Assembly: GCF_030373265.1 (NCBI RefSeq) | Contig: NZ_JAUCZC010000009.1 | Coordinates: 62,001-126,000 of the forward strand | DNA: 64,000 bases | From: Blastomonas sp. | Lineage (GTDB): Bacteria; Pseudomonadota; Alphaproteobacteria; Sphingomonadales; Sphingomonadaceae | Direction of reading: 5' to 3' | Shown: piece by piece, positions 18,276-28,564 of the stretch | Layout: the number at the start of each line of letters is the position of its first letter | Position numbering within the stretch: position 1 is the stretch's first letter | Notes under the pieces: model-generated | Databases searched by the model: none | What the model was told of the DNA's origin: nothing | Seen by the model: only the letters and a program-made list of their open reading frames with translations | Position numbers and translations under genes: made by a program

Positions 18276-19936
18276 CAATTGGGCCAGTAGATATACGGAT
18301 CACCCTTTTTGAACTTGACGTTCAGCGGCTTGTCGATCGCCACCGGCGCCTCGATCGTGTGCGGATACAGCGGCTTGCGCGCGCCTTGCTGGTGCTTGGC
18401 GAGCAGCGCCTTGAGCTCGGTCACCTTGGCCGGATTGCTTGCTGCAAGATCGCGCTTTTCGGTGGGATCCTGCTTCAGGTTGAACAGCCAGGTCTTGGCC
18501 GGACGTTCGGTGACCTGCAGCTTCCAGTCCCCTTGCCGCACCACCTTGTAATAAGCGCTCTGCCAGTAGATTGCGTCGTCGGGCCGCTTGCCCACCGGAT
18601 TGGCGGGATCGTCGCCGAGCAGGTCGACGCCATCGATGATAAGATCGGCGGGCAAGGTTGCGCCGCCCGCCTTGGCGAAGGTCGGCATCAGGTCGATATG
18701 CGCCACCGGCGTGTCCACCACCGTGCCGGGCTTGATCCGTCCGGGCCAGCGCACGAACATCGGCACGCGGATACCGCCTTCGAACAGCGTGAGCTTCCAG
18801 CCGCGATACGGCGCGTTGATCTGGGGGAGACCGACATAGCCCGCGCCGCCATTGTCGCTCGAGAACACGATGATTGTGTTGTCGTCGAGCCCCTGCTCTT
18901 TCAGCGACGCCATGATCCGCCCGACGCTGCGGTCGAGCGCGCGAACCATCGCGGCGTAGACCCGCAACCGGTGCGGCTTGATGTCGCCGACCGCCTCGTA
19001 GTCGGCCTTGGTCGCCTGCAGCGGGGTGTGGACGTTCCAGTGCGCAAGGTAGAGGAAGAACGGCCGGTTGCGGTTGGCCTCGATCACCTTGATCGCCTCG
19101 TCGGTCCAGTAATCGGCGAGATAGCCCTTGGGCTTGAACCAGTCGCCGCCATTGTAGCTGTTGGCATATTGCATCCGCGCCCACAGGAACTTGTCGATCG
19201 GATCGAAGGGCAGCTTGGCGTTGACCGTATTGGGATCGTCCTCGGGCAGGTGCAGCGCGCTGGCCATCAACAGGCTCTCGTCAAACCCCTGCGCATTGGC
19301 GCCGAACTCGGGTCCATCGCCCAGATGCCATTTGCCGATATGCACGCTGTGATAGCCTGCGGGCTTGAGGATCTCAGCGATCGTCTGCTCGCTGCCGGGA
19401 AGGCCCTGGCCGTCGAAGCTGGGCGCGCCCTCCACCGCGGCTTCCTTGTAGGTCAGCGGCGGCAGACCCGAATCCATTTCGTCGGACAGCGCCGAAACGA
19501 TGCGGCCCATGCCGTCGGGCGTCGGCGTAAACTCGAAACCGGTGCGGGTGGGGTAACGCCCGGTCAGGATCATCGCGCGCGAGGGCGCACAGCTCGCGGT
19601 ACCGGCATAGGCGTTGGAATAGATCGCGCCCTCGCCCGCGAGCCGATCGATGTTCGGCGTCGGCACCATGCCGCCAGCGACCCCGCCGCCAAAGGTCGAG
19701 ATATCGTTGATGCCAAGGTCGTCGGCGAGGATGAAGACGATGTTGGGCGGGCGCTGGTCCGCTGGCACCGCGGGCGCATCCGGCCCCCTCTGCCACGCCA
19801 CATCCCGATTGGGCCCGACATCGTGCTTGCCGAAGTTGGCCGCTGCAAACAGCAGCACCGTGCTCTTGTTGAACCATGCCCAGGTTCCGCCTGCCAGCAG
19901 CAGAACGAGCAGAGCGATCAGACCCTTGCGGATCAT
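18275..19936 (-). CDS. Arylsulfatase-type sulfatase with CAPSR site
   Basis: A 553-residue sulfatase. It has an N-terminal hydrophobic segment (residues 5-21, signal peptide or anchor), then PNIVFILADDLGIND with the first metal-binding aspartates. The modification site is SCAPSRAMILTGRYPTRTG with Cys116 as the future formylglycine. The second signature GYHSVHIGKWHLGDGPEFG and the metal site FSSDNGG follow. It hydrolyses a sulfate ester in the periplasm. The start at MIRKGLIALL overlaps the stop of the GST-like gene by four bases (ATGA). Together with the membrane gene downstream the unit is GST-like, sulfatase, membrane protein. The substrate is unknown. Confidence 0.92.
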   Translation of the reverse strand: MIRKGLIALLVLLLAGGTWAWFNKSTVLLFAAANFGKHDVGPNRDVAWQRGPDAPAVPADQRPPNIVFILADDLGINDISTFGGGVAGGMVPTPNIDRLAGEGAIYSNAYAGTASCAPSRAMILTGRYPTRTGFEFTPTPDGMGRIVSALSDEMDSGLPPLTYKEAAVEGAPSFDGQGLPGSEQTIAEILKPAGYHSVHIGKWHLGDGPEFGANAQGFDESLLMASALHLPEDDPNTVNAKLPFDPIDKFLWARMQYANSYNGGDWFKPKGYLADYWTDEAIKVIEANRNRPFFLYLAHWNVHTPLQATKADYEAVGDIKPHRLRVYAAMVRALDRSVGRIMASLKEQGLDDNTIIVFSSDNGGAGYVGLPQINAPYRGWKLTLFEGGIRVPMFVRWPGRIKPGTVVDTPVAHIDLMPTFAKAGGATLPADLIIDGVDLLGDDPANPVGKRPDDAIYWQSAYYKVVRQGDWKLQVTERPAKTWLFNLKQDPTEKRDLAASNPAKVTELKALLAKHQQGARKPLYPHTIEAPVAIDKPLNVKFKKGDPYIYWPN

Positions 19937-20961
19937 GCCGCCGGTTCCGCTACGAACATCTCGTTGCATCCGGTTCCCGCGAGCAGCGCGTCGAGCGCCT
20001 GCCTCGCGTCTTCGGACAAGGCCTCGCGCGCCGCACGCAGCGTCAGCAGGCACTTGGCCTGGTAAGGGAACACCGGCTGGGTCCAAAGCTGACCATCGAT
20101 GGTCGCCTCGAACTCGCTTTTTCCAGCCGCGGCGGCCTGCGCATTGGCGAGCAGGAACGGCACATAGACGCGGCCGATCTCGGCGAGCAGCTCGCCCAGA
20201 TGCCCCCACAAAGAGGCAAGCCCAAGCCACTGGCCATCAGGAAGACCCGACAGGTCTTCGACCCGGTCGAGCCAGGCGCGCAGACGCGGCGAGGCTGCGG
20301 CCATGATCCGCGCCGGCGTGGGATCGACGATGCCCAATTGGGTCAGTTGGCCATAGATCGCGAAATCCGCCGCCGAGGGGCGCGTGCCGAGCACGAAGCC
20401 CTGGCGCTGGACGATGCGGTCGAAAATGCCGACCAGCCTTTTGTAACTCGCCTCGATGATCGGTGCCGTGGTGTCGTTCGAGCCGACAACATACAGCCGG
20501 TCGATCTGCCGCTTGGCAAAGCCATCCGCCATCGGTCTGGCAACAGCGTCAGTGTAGGTGCTGTCCTGCCAGAAGATCAGCAGCGGCCCGGCATTGGCGG
20601 CGTCCTCGCTGTAATGCCAGCGATAGTGGAACATTGCCTTGGTCATCCACTCGTCGGCAAAGTCCTCGATCAGGATGTCGAGGAAACGCAGCAGTTCGTC
20701 CTCGGGGATGACCGACCGCCCGGCGTGCTCGGCCTCCAGCCGCCGGATGATCGGCGTGGAATCGACCACTGCCTCGCGCGCATCGCCCTCCCCGAAATAC
20801 ACCGTCGGCAGCAGCTTGACCTTGGGCGCGGGATAGCCGGGCATCGGGTTCATATGGCTGCCCCAGATCATCCGGTGCGCGATCCGGCGATAGCGCAGCA
20901 ACGCCAGCATCTTGCGCGAATATGGCGATCCCGGAGCCCCGAGCAGTTCGACCGCGTGCAT
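19933..20961 (-). CDS. Glutathione S-transferase family protein
   Basis: A 342-residue protein with an N-terminal thioredoxin-like GST domain (VELLGAPGSPYSRKMLALLRY, Ser or Tyr as possible catalytic residue, then LLPTVYF and DSTPIIRRLE). The long helical C-terminal domain includes GTRPSAADFAIYGQLTQLG. It is longer than usual GSTs. The start is set at MHAVELLG because GGAGG lies five bases upstream, and in-frame ATGs further upstream run into the operator. It heads a unit with a sulfatase, which suggests a role in handling the sulfatase substrate or product, for example glutathione conjugation or ether cleavage. No reaction can be assigned. Confidence 0.82.
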   Translation of the reverse strand: MHAVELLGAPGSPYSRKMLALLRYRRIAHRMIWGSHMNPMPGYPAPKVKLLPTVYFGEGDAREAVVDSTPIIRRLEAEHAGRSVIPEDELLRFLDILIEDFADEWMTKAMFHYRWHYSEDAANAGPLLIFWQDSTYTDAVARPMADGFAKRQIDRLYVVGSNDTTAPIIEASYKRLVGIFDRIVQRQGFVLGTRPSAADFAIYGQLTQLGIVDPTPARIMAAASPRLRAWLDRVEDLSGLPDGQWLGLASLWGHLGELLAEIGRVYVPFLLANAQAAAAGKSEFEATIDGQLWTQPVFPYQAKCLLTLRAAREALSEDARQALDALLAGTGCNEMFVAEPAA

Positions 20962-20984
20962 CGCATCCTCCGACATGGTTTTTA

Positions 20985-21005
20985 TTGGCATAGGCTATGC
21001 CAATA
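20985..21005. promoter_or_regulatory. Operator site 2 of the sulfatase regulon (perfect palindrome)
   Basis: TTGGCATAGGCTATGCCAA (20985-21003) is a perfect 9-1-9 palindrome, followed by TA. It lies 24 bases before the chosen start of the GST-like gene, in the gap between it and the end of the second sulfatase gene. Length and symmetry fit a TetR-dimer site. It matches the sites at 15785 and 22875. Confidence 0.8.
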
Positions 21006-21016
21006 CCATGAAGAGG

Positions 21017-22837
21017 TCAAGCCGCGCGCGCTTGCCTCCGGCGGCGGAACAGCCTGACCAGGCCATAAATGCCGAGCACGATCGCCAGCGCCACCCCGGC
21101 CAGCACCCACCAATAGTGCCCAGCCATCTTCTTGAGCGTATTGATGCCGATCTGTTGGGTGGAATCATAGCCATCGGGCATGTCCAGCACGCCATTGCGT
21201 CGGGCATAAGCGCGGTAATCCGCCATCAGTTCGCGAAACTTTGCCGGGTCCGCCTGGCTCAGGTCCCTGGTCTCGCCCGGATCGCTGGATATATCGAACA
21301 AGCGCCATTCGCCATCGCCATAGGGCTTGAGGTTGCGCACCAGCTTGTAGGCCCCCTTGAACAGCGCCGCGTTGCCCGAGACCTCGAAACCCACCGGCAC
21401 GTCTGCCGAGCGCACGGCATCCGCCTCGCCCGTGAGCAGCGGCACCAGCGACGCGCCGTCGAACGCATCGGCATTCGCGCTGCCGCCGGCCATCGCCAGC
21501 ACTGTCGGCGCGATATCGCTGACCAGCGTCATCGCAGCGCTCGGCCCCGCCGGGGCGATCCCGGGCCCGGCCATGATCATCGGCACATGCAGCCCGCCCT
21601 CGCTGGTGTAGAATTTGAACATCGCGCCCGGCGAGGCTGCGGCATTGGCGAACTCTGGTCCGATAAACCCATAGGTCCCTTTCTCGCCCCAGTTGTCCGC
21701 CGAAACGCTATAGCCATTGGCGCGGGTCCACAGGTCCATCATGCGCGATCCCGCCATCGGGTTGCTCGGCTCGGGGCCGTTGTCCGAGGTGAACACGAAC
21801 ACCGTGTTGTCATATTGCCCGGTGGCCTTGAGATGCGCGACCAGCCGGCCGATATGGTGGTCCATCGCCTCGATCATCCCGGCGTTGATCGCCATGTGCC
21901 GCGCGAACAGCGCCTGCTCCTTTGTGCTCAGGCTTTCCCATGCGCGCAGGCCCTGGGGCGGTTCAGCGAGCGGCGCACCCTGCGGGATCAGCCCCATCGC
22001 CTGCGCGCGCTGCCAGCGCGCGGTGCGCATCGCCGCCCAGCCCTCGCGATAGGTGTCGGCATATTTGCGGGTGAACTCTGCTGGGGCCTGCACCGGAATA
22101 TGGACTGCCTGGAAGCCGATATAGGCAAAGAACGGCTGATCATCGCGTCCGCCGTCGATATAGTCGATCATCCGGTCGATGAGGAAGCGGGACGAATAGA
22201 AATCCTTGGGCAGGGTAGCGGGCTTGCCGTCCTCGAACCAGGGCGCCGTCTTGTAATACGGCATATAGGATTTCTGCTCCCAGTTGTCCGCGCCCGAGGC
22301 ATCGAGGATGAACGAGCGGTCAAAGCCGTGATCGCCCGGCAGGTCGCCCGGCCCATGGCCCAGATGCCACTTGCCGGTCATGTAGGTGCGATAGCCCTGC
22401 CCCTTCAGCCGCTCGGAAATCGTGGTGACGCCCGGCTCGAAGCGCAGCGAATAGCCGGGCTTGCCGATATGCTCGGCAGGGATCACCTCCTGGATGGTCG
22501 AGACCCCGGTACGGTGATTGTCGAGCCCGGTGAGCAGCATCGCGCGCGATGGCGAGCACAGGGGCGACGTGTAATACCGGGTGAACATCCGTCCGCGCTG
22601 CGCCAGCATGTCGATATTCGGCGTATTCGCCTCGCCGCCGTAAATGCCCAGATCCATCAAAGCCAGATCATCGGCCAGCAGCACGACGAAATTGGGTGAC
22701 GCGCCTGTCTTGGGGGCAGCGGCGACGGGATCCGTGCTGTCCGGACCAGACATTGCGAGCGGGGCAGCCAGCGCAATCGACACGGCACCTGACGCGGCGA
22801 GCAGCAGCCACGCGATTTTTTGCCCGATGCCTGTCAC
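21017..22837 (-). CDS. Arylsulfatase-type sulfatase with CSPSR site and C-terminal membrane anchor
   Basis: A 606-residue sulfatase. An N-terminal hydrophobic segment (about 8-28) acts as signal or anchor. PNFVVLLADDLALMDLGIYGG gives metal ligands. PLCSPSRAMLLTGLDNHRTG holds Cys94, the formylglycine precursor. MTGKWHLGHGPGDLPGDHGFD and FTSDNGPEP complete the active site. A membrane helix lies near the C-terminus (YWWVLAGVALAIVLGIYGLV) followed by an arginine-rich tail, so the enzyme is probably tethered on the periplasmic face. The GTG start at 22837 is chosen because GAGAGG precedes it and the upstream in-frame ATG touches the operator. It is not closely similar to the neighbouring sulfatase. 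Confidence 0.9.
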   Translation of the reverse strand: MTGIGQKIAWLLLAASGAVSIALAAPLAMSGPDSTDPVAAAPKTGASPNFVVLLADDLALMDLGIYGGEANTPNIDMLAQRGRMFTRYYTSPLCSPSRAMLLTGLDNHRTGVSTIQEVIPAEHIGKPGYSLRFEPGVTTISERLKGQGYRTYMTGKWHLGHGPGDLPGDHGFDRSFILDASGADNWEQKSYMPYYKTAPWFEDGKPATLPKDFYSSRFLIDRMIDYIDGGRDDQPFFAYIGFQAVHIPVQAPAEFTRKYADTYREGWAAMRTARWQRAQAMGLIPQGAPLAEPPQGLRAWESLSTKEQALFARHMAINAGMIEAMDHHIGRLVAHLKATGQYDNTVFVFTSDNGPEPSNPMAGSRMMDLWTRANGYSVSADNWGEKGTYGFIGPEFANAAASPGAMFKFYTSEGGLHVPMIMAGPGIAPAGPSAAMTLVSDIAPTVLAMAGGSANADAFDGASLVPLLTGEADAVRSADVPVGFEVSGNAALFKGAYKLVRNLKPYGDGEWRLFDISSDPGETRDLSQADPAKFRELMADYRAYARRNGVLDMPDGYDSTQQIGINTLKKMAGHYWWVLAGVALAIVLGIYGLVRLFRRRRQARAA

Positions 22838-22874
22838 GCGCCCGCCTCTCTTCAAACATGGCCTTACAGCCATT

Positions 22875-22893
22875 TTGACATACGCTATGACAT
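22875..22893. promoter_or_regulatory. Operator site 3 of the sulfatase regulon
   Basis: TTGACATACGCTATGACAT matches site 2 at 16 of 19 positions, with the same central GCTATG and the same half-site arrangement. It lies 37 bases before the GTG start of the second sulfatase, like the other two sites (24 and 41 bases). Confidence 0.75.
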
Positions 22894-22934
22894 ATCCATG
22901 ATGGGCGCAAGACCGGCCGATGGCGTGCGACGCG

Positions 22935-25601
22935 TCAGGCGCGCAGCAGATCGGGAACGCTGCTCGTGATCGGCGGCGGGGTCGAGCGGCGGAATTTCTC
23001 GAGGCTGATCGGCATGTCGAACTGCAGTCCGGTGCGGTCTTCGATCGACCAGCGCGCCACCGCCTTGACCTTGAGGTTCACCCCAAGCGCCACTTCGAAT
23101 TCGGTGCCCTGCGGCACATCCCACAGCCCCTCGATGAGCGCACCGCCGGGCGAAATGTTCTTGATCCGGGCCGGATAGCAATAGCCATCATGGTGGATGC
23201 CGATCGTCCGCAGCACCTTGTAGCGCGTTTCGCGGCTGTGCCGGTGGCCGATCGGTTCGACATGGCTGTCGACCCCCGCCAGCCGCTCGTTCGCCTCTTT
23301 CAGGCCCACCGGCTTGCCGTAGATATAGCCCTGGACATGGCTGCAGCCGAGCGAGCGGATCAGTTCGAGCTCATCGATGGTTTCGGCGCCTTCGGCGGTG
23401 GTTTCCATGTTGAGCGCCTCGGCAAGCGAGACGATCGAGCGGATGATCGCGCTGTTGGCGCTGCCCGACTGGGCGGCACCCCGGACGAAGCTCTGGTCGA
23501 TCTTGATCTTGTCGAACGGCGCGCTGCGCAGATAGCCCAGCGCCGAATAGCCGGTGCCGAAATCGTCCAGCGCCAGCCGCACGCCGATTGCCTTGAGCCG
23601 TTCGAAGATCCGCGCCGCGTCGAGCTTGTCGTCGAGAAACACGCTTTCGGTAATTTCCAGCTCGAGCCGCTCGGGTTCCAGCCCGCTTTGCGCCAGCGCA
23701 TTGAGCACGATCGCCGGAAACGCGGGATCGGCAAACTGCATCGGCGAAACGTTGACCGCGATCCGCACCTGGCGCGGCCAGGCGGCGGCATCGGCACACG
23801 CCGTGCGCAGCACCCATTCGCCAAGCTGCATGATCAGGCCCGACTCCTCGGCGATGGGAACGAAAACGCCGGGACTGATCGCGCCGCGCACCGGGTGCTC
23901 CCAGCGCGCCAGGGCCTCGAACCCGCTGATCGTCTCGGTAGCGACATTGACCACCGGCTGATAGGCAACGCTCATTCCGCCGGCCTGCAGCGCGGCGCGG
24001 AGCTCGCCTTCCAGCGCGCGGCGCTCGTGCGCGACCTTGTGCATGTCCTCGTTGTAGAATTTCCAGATGCCGCGGCCGTTTTCCTTCGCCGAATAAAGCG
24101 CAAGGTCGGCGTTACGGATCAGCGTTTCCGCGCCCGAGACATGGCGGCCATCGGCAATCGCGATGCCCACCGATGCGCCGATGACGATCTGGTTGCCTTC
24201 GACCATATAGGGATGGCTGAGATTGACGATCACCGAACGGGCAATATCGGCCAGCCGCTCCTCGCTGATGATCCCGGGCAGCACCACCTGGAACTCGTCT
24301 CCCCCCACGCGTCCCACTTCACCGCTGTCGCCGATCGTGCGCTTCAGCCGCTCGGACACCTGCTTGAGCAGAGCATCGCCGATCGGGTGGCCCAGCGTAT
24401 CGTTGACCTGCTTGAAACGGTCGAGATCGAGCAGGAACAGCGAGCACGGGCTGGGTTCGCCGCGATGCCCGGCCAGGGCCTTTTCGAACAGCTCCTTGAT
24501 GTAGAGACGGTTGGCCAGGCCCGTGAGGTTATCGTAGCGCGCGAGCTGGGTGACCGCCTCGTGCGACCGCTTGACCTCGGTCAGATCGGTACCGTGCCCG
24601 CGAAAGCCGACGAACTGGCCAAAGTCGTTGTAGAACGGACCACCCGACAAGGACCAGGCGCGCTCTTCCTTGGACTGCGCGACATGCACCGCCAGATCGT
24701 TGAACGCGGTGCGTGCGGAAAAATGGAAGTTGAAGGTGCGCTCGCTGCCGCCGCCCTCGACGCCGGGCGAGCAGATCACGGCGCTCAGCGGCTGGCCGAT
24801 GATCGTTTCGGGATCGGCCTCGATCGCGCTGATCGCTTCGCGGCTGATATAGACGATCCGGCCGTGGCGGTCGGTCTCCCAGAACCAGCCGCGCCCCGAT
24901 TTCTCATAATCGGAAAGCAGGCAGCGCGCGCGTTCGTTGTTGAGCTTCTGCTCGTCGACCTTGGCTTCGGCATCATGGTCTTCCTTGCTGCGGATCAACG
25001 CCACCAGCAGCATCGCAGGCAGGAACACCATCGCGCCCAGCATGATCCGCACGTCGCCGCAGGCACCCAATACGCCCAGCGCGGTGGCAACGCTCGCAAG
25101 GAACATCAGCATCCGGTGCGGAACCAGCACGGCCAGCGAAGGCAGCAGCGCCCCGAGCAGCGCAATCAGGCCGAACAGCTCGCCAACCGACCCCAGAGTA
25201 TGCGCAATGCTGAGCAGCGCAAAGCCGTAGGCAGCAGACGACAGGCAGACAACCGTCGCCAGCAGCCGTGGAAACCGCACCCCTGCAAGCAGCCGTGCGC
25301 GCTTGCTGACTGCGGGCAGGACAATCGCGACGTCGATGACGATCGACAGCAGGATGGCCAGCACGATGGGCAGCGAAACCTGGCTGAGCGCAAAGCCACC
25401 AGCGACAACGGTGATGACCAAGGCGAGCGTCCGCACCCCGATGACGATGGGCCACAAGGCCGAGATCGCCAGCAGGGACGTTGCCGAAATGGGGTTGATT
25501 CCGCTCAGGGGTTCGGTGACGCCGTGATCCGAGCGGGTAATCAACGGCGTTTGGGCATAATCAGGTTCTGATCGCTTCTGTCCGAACATGGATCTGCGCA
25601 T
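22935..25601 (-). CDS. Membrane GGDEF-EAL protein with PAS and PilZ domains
   Basis: An 888-residue cyclic-di-GMP signalling protein. The N-terminal part (about 35-205) is a membrane domain of six or so helices. A PAS-like region follows (about 235-345). GGDEF is intact at 433-437 and EAL at 562-564 in GFEALARWEHP, with further EAL-domain residues (NVSPMQF, LELEITESVF, LALDDFGTGYS). A C-terminal PilZ-like segment is at about 780-870 (NISPGGALIEG). The allosteric RxxD site before GGDEF is missing. Both synthesis and hydrolysis motifs look complete, so the net direction is unclear. PilZ could make it self-responsive to cyclic-di-GMP. It is divergent from the DUF2236 gene. Confidence 0.9.
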   Translation of the reverse strand: MRRSMFGQKRSEPDYAQTPLITRSDHGVTEPLSGINPISATSLLAISALWPIVIGVRTLALVITVVAGGFALSQVSLPIVLAILLSIVIDVAIVLPAVSKRARLLAGVRFPRLLATVVCLSSAAYGFALLSIAHTLGSVGELFGLIALLGALLPSLAVLVPHRMLMFLASVATALGVLGACGDVRIMLGAMVFLPAMLLVALIRSKEDHDAEAKVDEQKLNNERARCLLSDYEKSGRGWFWETDRHGRIVYISREAISAIEADPETIIGQPLSAVICSPGVEGGGSERTFNFHFSARTAFNDLAVHVAQSKEERAWSLSGGPFYNDFGQFVGFRGHGTDLTEVKRSHEAVTQLARYDNLTGLANRLYIKELFEKALAGHRGEPSPCSLFLLDLDRFKQVNDTLGHPIGDALLKQVSERLKRTIGDSGEVGRVGGDEFQVVLPGIISEERLADIARSVIVNLSHPYMVEGNQIVIGASVGIAIADGRHVSGAETLIRNADLALYSAKENGRGIWKFYNEDMHKVAHERRALEGELRAALQAGGMSVAYQPVVNVATETISGFEALARWEHPVRGAISPGVFVPIAEESGLIMQLGEWVLRTACADAAAWPRQVRIAVNVSPMQFADPAFPAIVLNALAQSGLEPERLELEITESVFLDDKLDAARIFERLKAIGVRLALDDFGTGYSALGYLRSAPFDKIKIDQSFVRGAAQSGSANSAIIRSIVSLAEALNMETTAEGAETIDELELIRSLGCSHVQGYIYGKPVGLKEANERLAGVDSHVEPIGHRHSRETRYKVLRTIGIHHDGYCYPARIKNISPGGALIEGLWDVPQGTEFEVALGVNLKVKAVARWSIEDRTGLQFDMPISLEKFRRSTPPPITSSVPDLLRA

Positions 25602-25735
25602 AAAGCGTTGCGATTAGCAAAGCGTTACTGACGGCCCCGGATTGGTGCGAAACCCGTGTAAAATCGGGGGTTCTCTGGCAGCTCGTCGCAAAACTGCCAA
25701 TTGGCAAACCGCATGTGCGCCCCCATATTGGAGCC

Positions 25736-26596
25736 ATGCAAAACCTGCGCGAGTCCATCGGAACCGAAATCCGCAGAATCTTCGCCGACCCCACCGGCAA
25801 GGTGATCGAAATCTCGCACGAGGATGAAGGGCTGTTCGGGCCGCAATCGGTCTGCTGGCAGGTGCACGGCGATGTCACCGCGATGATGATCGGCGGCATA
25901 GCCTCGCTGCTGCTGCAGATGCTCGACCCGAAGGTGCTGGCGGGCGTCTGGGACCATTCGGTGTTCCGCCAGGACATGCGCGGCCGGCTGCGGCGCACAG
26001 CGGGGTTCCTGGCCCGCACCACTTTTGGCGACAAGGCCCAGGCGCTGGGCGAAATGGCACGGATCCGACGGATCCACGATCATGTCCGCGGCACCCTGCC
26101 CGATGGTACACCCTATGAGGCCAACGATCCGCAGTCGCTGGCCTGGGTGCACGTCACCGAGAGCCTGTGCTTCGTCGAAAGCTATATCCGCTATTCCAAG
26201 CCGCATATGTCGCTGCGCGACCGCGACCGCTATTTTGCCGAGATGGCCGAGGTCGGTGCGATGCTGGGCGCCGATCCGGTGCCACGGTCGTATCGCGCCG
26301 CGCAGCAGTTCATCCGCGATGCGCGCCCGTCGCTGCGCTTCGACGAACGCACCCGCGAGATCGCCGACCTGCTGCTCCACCAGCCGGCCGCAAGCCCCAG
26401 GCTAGCCCCGTTCCACCACATGACCATGCAGGCCGGCGTCGATCTGCTGCCCGGCTGGGCACGATCGATGCACGGACTTTCGATCTCGCTGCCCGCGCGG
26501 CTCGCGGTGCGCGGCGGCACCACCGGTATGGCCGCGATCACCCGCTGGGCGCTGTCGCAAGGCAGCACCGTGCGCAGCTCGACCGCCTCGGCGTGA
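25736..26596 (+). CDS. Oxygenase-MpaB (DUF2236) family protein
   Basis: A 286-residue protein of the DUF2236 / ER-bound oxygenase MpaB-like family. Family-typical features include a WQVHGD stretch, LDPKVLAGVWDHSVFRQDMRGRLRRT, HDHVRG, and a WVHVTESLCFVESYIRY helix with the conserved histidine. Family members are heme-containing oxidases in the studied cases, but this one is uncharacterised. An in-frame ATG at 25715 would add seven residues. It lies four bases from the convergent mtnP stop, with no gene partner evident. Confidence 0.78.
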   Translation: MQNLRESIGTEIRRIFADPTGKVIEISHEDEGLFGPQSVCWQVHGDVTAMMIGGIASLLLQMLDPKVLAGVWDHSVFRQDMRGRLRRTAGFLARTTFGDKAQALGEMARIRRIHDHVRGTLPDGTPYEANDPQSLAWVHVTESLCFVESYIRYSKPHMSLRDRDRYFAEMAEVGAMLGADPVPRSYRAAQQFIRDARPSLRFDERTREIADLLLHQPAASPRLAPFHHMTMQAGVDLLPGWARSMHGLSISLPARLAVRGGTTGMAAITRWALSQGSTVRSSTASA

Positions 26597-26599
26597 CCC

Positions 26600-27472
<873 letters not shown>

Positions 27473-27538
27473 CGCGCCTTGCCCTTTGTGTGATGATTCC
27501 GGAAACTGGACTAGCCCATGGCGGGGCGGGTGCAATGG

Positions 27539-28564
27539 CTATTTGGCGGGGAGCGACGCAATCCAGGACCGGATCAGCGCCACGCCCTCGTCATGCACCA
27601 GCGACCGGCCGACCTCGGGCATTGCCACGCCGGGCTCGGTCGAATTCATCCGGTGCACCATGATCGAGCGTTCGGGCGCACCAGGCGCGATGGCGAAGTC
27701 ATGCCCGCCGCTGCCGCGCCCGGCGGCGACCGGGCGCTTGTAGGGGCCAAGCGCGGTATCGGCATCGGCAACCGAATAGCTCAGGTACAGCCCCGAATTG
27801 CTCGCCGAGCCCGCCGGGTTGTGGCAATGCGCGCAGTTAGAGTGCAGGTACGCGCGCGCGCGAACGGCCAGCGGGCCGCTTTTCGGATCGTCCCATACGG
27901 GCCATTTCGCCAAAGCCGTGCCTGGCATCGTCGCCCGGCTGATGAACCGCGTTTCGGTTTCCGGATCGGCGAAGGCCATGTTCATCCACACCGGGCCGAT
28001 CGGCACGATCTGGCTGCCCGACTGATGGCATTCCTTGCACTGGTTCTTGTTGGGGACGGCATAACTGATATCGACCGCCGCGCCCGACGTGCGCGAGACG
28101 GTGAGCGCAAGCCGCGTGCCTGCGACCTTCAGCGCGGCATCCGATCCGTCCGCGTTCCACACATAGGGCAGCGCTTCCCAGCCCGATGCGCGGTGCAGCA
28201 GCACCCGCGTTTCGATCGGGCGGAAGCCTGCACCCTGCCCCACGCCGAATGTCTTGATGATCGCCGCACCTTGCGGAAACGCCACCTCGCCATTGTCCCG
28301 AACCGTGGCACGCTGTCCTGCAGGCAGATAAACGAAGCGCTGCTTTTCGGTATAGTCGGAAAACAGCGGTGACCTCAGGCCATAGCCGATCAACTGCGGC
28401 GACGGGCTGGCGGTTCCGGTGCCCGTGAAAAAGCGGTATTCGGAGAGCGCGCGCGGCAGGCCGGGCGCGGTGATCGCATCGTCGTTGACCAGCGGTGGCG
28501 CAGGGTGCGCGCTGGTCAGCGTGGCCACGCACGCCAGCGCCAAGGCGACGCGCAAAGCCCTCAC
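27539..28564 (-). CDS. SO2930-type diheme c-type cytochrome
   Basis: A 341-residue secreted protein with a signal peptide (about 1-20) and two heme-c motifs, CKECH at 176-180 and CAHCH at 244-248. It fits the SO2930/HNE_0200 group of conserved diheme cytochromes, often encoded beside a beta-helix protein, as here. The GTG start overlaps the beta-helix stop (GTGA). Its physiological electron partner is unknown. MNMAF and RFISR nearby could supply distal heme ligands, but I cannot assign them. Confidence 0.85.
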   Translation of the reverse strand: MRALRVALALACVATLTSAHPAPPLVNDDAITAPGLPRALSEYRFFTGTGTASPSPQLIGYGLRSPLFSDYTEKQRFVYLPAGQRATVRDNGEVAFPQGAAIIKTFGVGQGAGFRPIETRVLLHRASGWEALPYVWNADGSDAALKVAGTRLALTVSRTSGAAVDISYAVPNKNQCKECHQSGSQIVPIGPVWMNMAFADPETETRFISRATMPGTALAKWPVWDDPKSGPLAVRARAYLHSNCAHCHNPAGSASNSGLYLSYSVADADTALGPYKRPVAAGRGSGGHDFAIAPGAPERSIMVHRMNSTEPGVAMPEVGRSLVHDEGVALIRSWIASLPAK

